Positions 59,540-64,000 of a stretch of 64,000 nt of DNA are shown piece after piece (position 1 is the stretch's first letter; each line of letters opens with the position of its first letter). Origin of the DNA: an uncultured Clostridia bacterium (GTDB taxonomy: Bacteria > Bacillota > Clostridia > Christensenellales > CAG-138); contig CAKTYU010000001.1 in assembly GCA_934633985.1 (NCBI GenBank), forward strand, positions 165,182-229,181. The letters are read 5' to 3'. Below the pieces are notes generated by a model. The model worked only from the letters and a program-made list of their open reading frames with translations, did not search any database and was not told the origin of the DNA. The position numbers were made by a program, and so were the translations under genes.

Positions 59540-60220
59540 ATGCGGCTTTTGATAATCGAAGATGAGCGGACGCTGTGCGACGCCGTATCCAAAAGTCTGG
59601 AAAAGGACGGCTTTGAGGTGGATGTGTGCTACACGGGAGCGGAAGCCTTGGAGAAAATAGGTACCGATAAATACGACCTTATAATACTTGACCTGAACCT
59701 GCCGCGCATGGACGGCATGGACATACTTAAAAAGCTGCGCCTTAACGACCAGGAGACCAAGGTGCTGATACTTTCGGCGCGGGGCAACGCCAAGGACAAG
59801 ATAACGGGGCTGGACGCCGGGGCCAACGACTATATGGCGAAGCCCTTCCATCTGGGCGAGCTGGGGGCGCGGGTGCGCAGCCTTACAAGGCGGCGGTTCA
59901 TACAGCACGACGTATCCCTGACCTACGGCGAGCTGTCCTTCGATACGCGCAGCAGGAGGGCGGCGGCCAAGGGCGAGATCGTCATACTTACGAGGAAGGA
60001 AAACGGCATACTGGAATACCTGCTGCTCAATCAGGGCAGGCCGGTGAGCCAGGAGGAGCTCATAGAGCACGTATGGGACGGCAGCGTGGATATTTTCAGC
60101 AACTCCATAAGGGTGCATATATCCTCGCTCAGGAAAAAGCTCCGCGCGGTGCTGGGCTATGATCCCATAATAAACCGCATAGGAGAGGGATATCATCTCG
60201 GAGGGTGCGACGAGAATTGA
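59540..60220 (+). CDS. OmpR-family response regulator
   Basis: A 226-residue regulator. Receiver with L-L-I-I-E-D-E (acid pair), phospho-Asp in L-I-I-L-D-L-N-L-P (about 51) and Lys in M-A-K-P-F; winged-helix output (about 130-224) with E-L-I-E-H-V-W and R-V-H-I-S-S-L-R-K-K. Start ATG 59540 (M-R-L-L-I-I-E-D); ATG 59531 in frame is another option and lies very near AAGGAA. Overlaps the histidine kinase gene. Confidence 0.92.
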   Translation: MRLLIIEDERTLCDAVSKSLEKDGFEVDVCYTGAEALEKIGTDKYDLIILDLNLPRMDGMDILKKLRLNDQETKVLILSARGNAKDKITGLDAGANDYMAKPFHLGELGARVRSLTRRRFIQHDVSLTYGELSFDTRSRRAAAKGEIVILTRKENGILEYLLLNQGRPVSQEELIEHVWDGSVDIFSNSIRVHISSLRKKLRAVLGYDPIINRIGEGYHLGGCDEN

Positions 60221-61341
60221 AGATAAGAAAGCTATCGCTTAAATGGCGGGTCACACTTATGACCATGGGCATGATCGCCATTAGCTGCATATTGATGAAA
60301 ACGCTGCTTTGCAGCTACGGGCTGTCCATGATGGACGAGCTGGGGCAGTACGCCCTGGGCTTTTCCACGGAATGTGGGCAGGCCATGCACGATGGAGAGG
60401 CGGAGCGCTTCCGCGCGGAGTTTTCCGCCGAGCTTGCGGAGATAAAGACCTCCTTCTGCCACAATAGCTGGTACGTGGTGGGCATAGTGTCGGTGCTGTC
60501 CGGAATAATAGCTTATTTCGTGAGCTGGCGCTCGCTGTCCCCCCTTAGGGACTTTGCCGCGCAGATAGACGGCATACGCATGCACAGCATAGACAACGTT
60601 AGGATAGACGAGGACAGCATAACGGAGTTCCGCCAGCTAAGCCGCTCCTTCAACAAGATGCTGGTAAGGATATCCCGGGCCTATGACGCCCAGAGGCAGT
60701 TTACCGGCAACGCCGCCCACGAGCTTCGCACGCCGCTCGCCCTCATGCAGACGCAGCTTGATACCTATGCCGAGGGGGACAGCAGCGTCAGCGCGGAGGA
60801 GGCCATCGCCGTGCTGCGGGATCAGACCGAGCGGCTATCCAAGGTGGTAAGGACGCTGCTGGATATGAGCGAGCTGCAGTCCGTGCCGCGCACGGACAGG
60901 ATAGATATAGGCCCCATGGTGGAGGAGGTGCTTACGGACCTGCTTCCGCTGGCGGAGAAGAAGAAAATAACGCTGGCGCAGGAGGGCGAAAACGTCCGCA
61001 TGACGGGCAGCGACATACTCATATACCGTGTGCTTTACAACCTTGTGGAAAACGGAATAAAATACAATAAGCAGGGAGGCAGCGTGACCGTTTCATACCG
61101 CCAGGAGGAAAACATGGCGGTGATACACGTTACGGACACGGGGCAGGGGATACCCGAAAAATGCCAGAGCAATATATTCCAGCCCTTCTATCGCATAGAT
61201 AAATCACGCAGCCGGGAGTACGGCGGCGTCGGCCTCGGCCTCTCCTTCGCGTGGGAGTCCGTGCGGCTGCACGGCGGCAGCATAAGCGTGCTGCAAAGCA
61301 CGCCGGAGGGAAGCACCATAGAGGTTGAATTGCCGGTATAA
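60217..61341 (+). CDS. two-component sensor histidine kinase
   Basis: A 374-residue membrane kinase. Two membrane helices (about 11-30 and 85-105) enclose a short extracellular part. HAMP-like region, H-box N-A-A-H-E-L-R-T-P-L-A (about 167-177), N-box L-V-E-N-G-I-K-Y-N, and G-boxes D-T-G-Q-G-I-P and G-V-G-L-G-L-S. The short sensor suggests a membrane or cell-wall signal. The start is taken as TTG 60217, coupled to the regulator stop (TTGA), with GGAGGG 11-12 bases upstream. Confidence 0.9.
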   Translation: MKIRKLSLKWRVTLMTMGMIAISCILMKTLLCSYGLSMMDELGQYALGFSTECGQAMHDGEAERFRAEFSAELAEIKTSFCHNSWYVVGIVSVLSGIIAYFVSWRSLSPLRDFAAQIDGIRMHSIDNVRIDEDSITEFRQLSRSFNKMLVRISRAYDAQRQFTGNAAHELRTPLALMQTQLDTYAEGDSSVSAEEAIAVLRDQTERLSKVVRTLLDMSELQSVPRTDRIDIGPMVEEVLTDLLPLAEKKKITLAQEGENVRMTGSDILIYRVLYNLVENGIKYNKQGGSVTVSYRQEENMAVIHVTDTGQGIPEKCQSNIFQPFYRIDKSRSREYGGVGLGLSFAWESVRLHGGSISVLQSTPEGSTIEVELPV

Positions 61342-61353
61342 AGCTGGTATAAT
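61325..61353 (+). promoter_or_regulatory. promoter of the HicB-like gene
   Basis: TTGAAT (61325-61330), 17-base spacer, extended TGG-TATAAT (61345-61353) at the end of the kinase gene. Confidence 0.7.
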
Positions 61354-61395
61354 TATTATAGAAAAATGAATATTATCGTGAAATGAGGTGAGAAC

Positions 61396-61770
61396 ATGGA
61401 ACGCTTCAGGGACACACTTCAAAAGGGCGGCACGCCCGAACGCAAGGAAGAGATGTGCTTATTGATGACGGACGAGGTTCTGACCTATCGGGGCTGCCGG
61501 GGGAGCATACGCTACTCCGAGGCCGATGGCTGCTTTTACGGGCGGCTAAAGGGTACGGAGGATCACCTCGTCTACGAGGGAAAGACCATGCGGGAGCTTA
61601 TGGAGAGCTTCATAGAGGTCGTGGACAGGCATATTTACGGCAGGAGCAACGGAGAGCGCCGCGGCGCGGGCGCGCGCAAGGAGGAGTTTCACGATCCGCA
61701 TGAGGCCGCAACGCCCATAGTATGTCCCGAGAGGGAATGGGACGCCATGGCGAGCGGAGAGATATGGTAG
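61396..61770 (+). CDS. HicB-like protein without an adjacent HicA
   Basis: A 124-residue protein. The central domain (L-T-Y-R-G-C-R-G-S-I-R-Y-S-E-A-D-G-C-F-Y-G-R-L-K-G, about 29-52) matches the HicB antitoxin fold; M-R-E-L-M-E-S-F follows. No HicA toxin gene lies beside it, so the pair is broken or the protein has another role. GAGGTGA precedes the ATG; terminator at 61775. Confidence 0.72.
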   Translation: MERFRDTLQKGGTPERKEEMCLLMTDEVLTYRGCRGSIRYSEADGCFYGRLKGTEDHLVYEGKTMRELMESFIEVVDRHIYGRSNGERRGAGARKEEFHDPHEAATPIVCPEREWDAMASGEIW

Positions 61771-61774
61771 CGTT

Positions 61775-61797
61775 GGGCGGCTGAGGCCGCCCTTTTT
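61775..61797 (+). terminator. intrinsic terminator after the HicB-like gene
   Basis: GGGCGGC-TGAG-GCCGCCC stem followed by TTTTT. Confidence 0.95.
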
Positions 61798-62800
61798 ATA
61801 TAGGCAGCGAGGATAGCCAGCGCAGGGTATCCGATAGCGTATCTGACAGGTCACGCGGCGAATAGCCGAGCTCGTCAGATGCTTTTTTATGGGAAAAATT
61901 CCCGTTTGAGCCCAGTACGGATATGGAATAGGGGGTGAAGAAGGGCTTTTCGCCCCTTCGTATGCTGCGCCGCTCGAATATTGGCGCGGCGAGCCCCGCA
62001 AGCCGGCGCGGAAGGAACAGCCCCGGCGCCCTCCTGCCGGAGAGCCTTCCCGCCAAGGTCAAAAGCTCCTTTATGGAGGCATAGCGCCCGGAGAGTATAT
62101 AGCCCTCGCCGGGCCGCCCGCTGTCCGCGCAGGATACCGCGCCGGCGGCCGCGTCCCGCACATCGACGAAGTCGTACCCGCCGCAAACCCCGGCGGGCAG
62201 CCGCCCGTGGAGGAAGGAGCGCAGCATCACCGTCATGCTTCCCATGCCCCTGTCGCCGGGGCCTATTATGCCGGAGGGGTATACTATGCCCGCGTCCAGC
62301 CCCTTTTCCGCCGCAAGCAGCACCTTTTTAGTGGCGGCGGCCTTGCTCTTTGCGTAAGCGCCGTGGACAAGCTCCGGCGATACCCGGCATTCCTCGGTGA
62401 TTACCTCGCCCATTGGCCTTTCGGGTATGGCGTGGACGGAGCTTACGTATACCAGCCTTTTCGCGCCGTATTCAAGGCAAAGCCCCGCTATGTTCTCCGT
62501 GCCCTGCACGTTTATCCGGCCCAGCGCCTCGCCCTGCCCCGCCGCAACGGAGACCATTCCGGCGCAGTGTATCACACGGCAGCCCTCCGCCCCCTCAAAA
62601 GCAGGTATCAGCGAGGCCCTGTCCGTAACGTCGCCGAAGCGCACAAGGGCCCCCTCCGGCAGCAGCGGCAATAGAGGATCCCCCGGGAGGGCCAGCGCCG
62701 TTACGCTGCGCCCGCGGGAAATAAGCTCCCTTACCACCGCGCCGCCCAGGAAGCCCGTTGCGCCCGTGACTATGTATTCCGTTTTGCAGCGCCCCGTCAT
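61796..62800 (-). CDS. NAD-dependent epimerase/dehydratase (SDR)
   Basis: A 334-residue extended short-chain dehydrogenase. Rossmann G-A-T-G-F-L-G (about 10-16), catalytic Ser in V-S-S-V-H-A and Y-A-K-S-K (about 150). Closest in style to dihydroflavonol reductase or 3-beta-HSD-like enzymes; the substrate is unknown. Translationally coupled: ATG 62800 overlaps the nitroreductase TGA. Confidence 0.88.
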   Translation of the reverse strand: MTGRCKTEYIVTGATGFLGGAVVRELISRGRSVTALALPGDPLLPLLPEGALVRFGDVTDRASLIPAFEGAEGCRVIHCAGMVSVAAGQGEALGRINVQGTENIAGLCLEYGAKRLVYVSSVHAIPERPMGEVITEECRVSPELVHGAYAKSKAAATKKVLLAAEKGLDAGIVYPSGIIGPGDRGMGSMTVMLRSFLHGRLPAGVCGGYDFVDVRDAAAGAVSCADSGRPGEGYILSGRYASIKELLTLAGRLSGRRAPGLFLPRRLAGLAAPIFERRSIRRGEKPFFTPYSISVLGSNGNFSHKKASDELGYSPRDLSDTLSDTLRWLSSLPI

Positions 62801-63663
62801 ATACGGCAAAGCGCGGCTATGGCGTGGCCCTCGGGAAGCTCCACGTCTGCGGGGAGCCCGTCAAGCTGCCACTGCACGCTTCCTACCCACTGGGCGGCCA
62901 CCGCGCCGAAATGCAGCAGCGCTATGCCGAGGTTGAGCTGCCCGTCGTACTCGTCCGTGTGCTCGTCCGGCACAGAAACCAGCATTATCTCATGCCCCCT
63001 TATAAGGAAGCCGTAGGGCTGGCGGTTCAGGTAGCTTGGGGACTGTGAGGCGGCATAGAAGGAATCCCACAGTATATCGCCGTAAAAGCCCATGTGCTCG
63101 TCAAGGCCCTCCCTGCTGCCCCAGCTTTCATAGTAAACCATGTCCTGTATGCTCTTCTTCGGGTCGTAATAATGCCGCTTTACCGCAATATCCACGTTTG
63201 ACATGCTTATGACGTTAAGCTGAAGCTCGCGGCGCACCTTTTCGCCGTAGCCGAAGGCGGCTATGGCGGCGACCTCCATAAAGGGCGATATGCCGAGGGC
63301 GGAGCTTACCGCCGCGCCGTCGGTAAAGGTCAGCCAGCAGCTATTCAGCCCCATATCCTCCAGCTTTAGTATCATATCCTCCATCATATAGCCCGCGTTC
63401 AGCCCCATGTGGGGGCCCCTGTCGGAAAGCAGCAGGAGATAGTGGGGCGCGCCTATGAGGAATTGCTTATAGCCCGCCGTGCCCTCCAGGGCGGATTGCG
63501 AGCTTTCGTCCAAAATGAGCAGCGCCGTGTCTATATCGGGCGCGAGGCGCTTGCAGCTTTTATCGTGGTATTCCAGTATTTCGAGGATAAGCTCCTCGGG
63601 GACCGCCTTATCTAAAAAGGCCCTAACAGACCTGCGGCCTTCTATCAGCGCACTGTAATTCAT
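62797..63663 (-). CDS. nitroreductase-family flavoenzyme
   Basis: A 288-residue FMN enzyme of the nitroreductase family: L-I-E-G-R-R-S-V-R-A-F (residues 6-16, FMN phosphate contact), G-L-N-S-C-W-L-T, and the C-terminal A-F-G-Y-G-E-K. It probably reduces nitro- or quinone-like substrates. AAAGGAG lies 10 bases before ATG 63663. In an operon with the SDR gene. TGA stop. Confidence 0.85.
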   Translation of the reverse strand: MNYSALIEGRRSVRAFLDKAVPEELILEILEYHDKSCKRLAPDIDTALLILDESSQSALEGTAGYKQFLIGAPHYLLLLSDRGPHMGLNAGYMMEDMILKLEDMGLNSCWLTFTDGAAVSSALGISPFMEVAAIAAFGYGEKVRRELQLNVISMSNVDIAVKRHYYDPKKSIQDMVYYESWGSREGLDEHMGFYGDILWDSFYAASQSPSYLNRQPYGFLIRGHEIMLVSVPDEHTDEYDGQLNLGIALLHFGAVAAQWVGSVQWQLDGLPADVELPEGHAIAALCRI

Positions 63664-63834
63664 GGGCTAAGCTCCTTTGCATTTTTTTTGAAGAATAGAT
63701 CTGTAAGCAACTGTCGTTCAACAACATAATAAGGCCGCGCCGATAAAATCCTCGTTAAGAGGGGAAAAGCCGCAAAAAAGCCGGATTGTTTTCACCCGGA
63801 AGCCTAACTTAACGTAGATTTTATATCCTGCCTG

Positions 63835-63840
63835 TATAAT
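63835..63840 (+). promoter_or_regulatory. -10 box ahead of the CAGG-repeat ORF
   Basis: TATAAT at 63835-63840, 60 bases before the ATG at 63900; no convincing -35. Confidence 0.5.
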
Positions 63841-63899
63841 AGTAGTTGTATAGATGCAAAAGGCTTACGTATTATTTGCAGAAAGGACTTGACAGCACC

Positions 63900-64000
<101 letters not shown>

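Overview
The window looks like chromosome from an anaerobic, spore-forming member of the Firmicutes (class Clostridia). The main evidence is a complete spoIIAA-spoIIAB-sigF operon (36862-38381), oxygen-sensitive ferredoxin and aldehyde ferredoxin oxidoreductase genes, a CD1247-type protein, a DUF1538/P-II pair and a BMP-family nucleoside-type ABC transporter. The DNA is fairly GC-rich, yet most genes strongly prefer the isoleucine codon ATA and the arginine codon AGG. Genes are dense and mostly in short operons separated by clear intrinsic terminators.

Layout. 1-12.9 kb holds housekeeping genes: plsY, a HAD phosphatase, a lipoprotein, pgsA, a parvulin foldase, an atypical Ser/Thr kinase with a small partner, an L,D-transpeptidase, an AlaX-type editing protein, the infC-rpmI-rplT operon with an attenuator leader, an rRNA/tRNA methyltransferase, a DUF5714 protein and maf. 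13.0-18.2 kb is the cell-shape cluster mreB-mreC-mreD-PBP2. 18.3-24 kb is a minus-strand operon of a split transketolase, an SCP2-like protein, a zinc alcohol dehydrogenase and a MerR regulator. The first transketolase gene carries an in-frame UGA. 24.1-30.3 kb is a tungsten/molybdenum-enzyme cluster: aldehyde ferredoxin oxidoreductase, a MoaD-like carrier, a four-cluster ferredoxin fused to an iron alcohol dehydrogenase, a ThiF/MoeB-like enzyme and a moeA that has lost its C-terminal domain.

30.2-32.3 kb is a small foreign island of different codon use (PadR regulator, DUF2812, KTR protein, small membrane protein). It has repeat-rich, gene-free flanks and a 27-bp-stem hairpin, and looks like the remnant of an integrative or conjugative element that truncated moeA. 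32.3-36.7 kb holds a PHP phosphoesterase, an XRE-cupin regulator, an 8-oxoguanine glycosylase, a second iron alcohol dehydrogenase and deoC. Next come spoIIA, an amidohydrolase, a divergent FMN-binding protein/apbE pair, a MATE exporter, htrA, recD2-comF-tcdA, a metallo-beta-lactamase-fold hydrolase, P-II/DUF1538, a papain-like hydrolase, an Fnr/Crp regulator facing a ferredoxin protein, a four-gene BMP ABC transporter, a two-component system, a HicB-like protein, an epimerase and a nitroreductase.

Most noteworthy: the window ends inside a pure CAGG tetranucleotide tract (at least 19 copies) that starts 25 bases after a plausible start codon. This is the layout of a phase-variable contingency gene. 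Other signals are the UGA in the transketolase gene, a perfect Shine-Dalgarno plus ATG buried in the ferredoxin-dehydrogenase linker, an AUA start codon for infC, and two genes whose ATG lies exactly six bases after an extended -10 box (candidate leaderless mRNAs).
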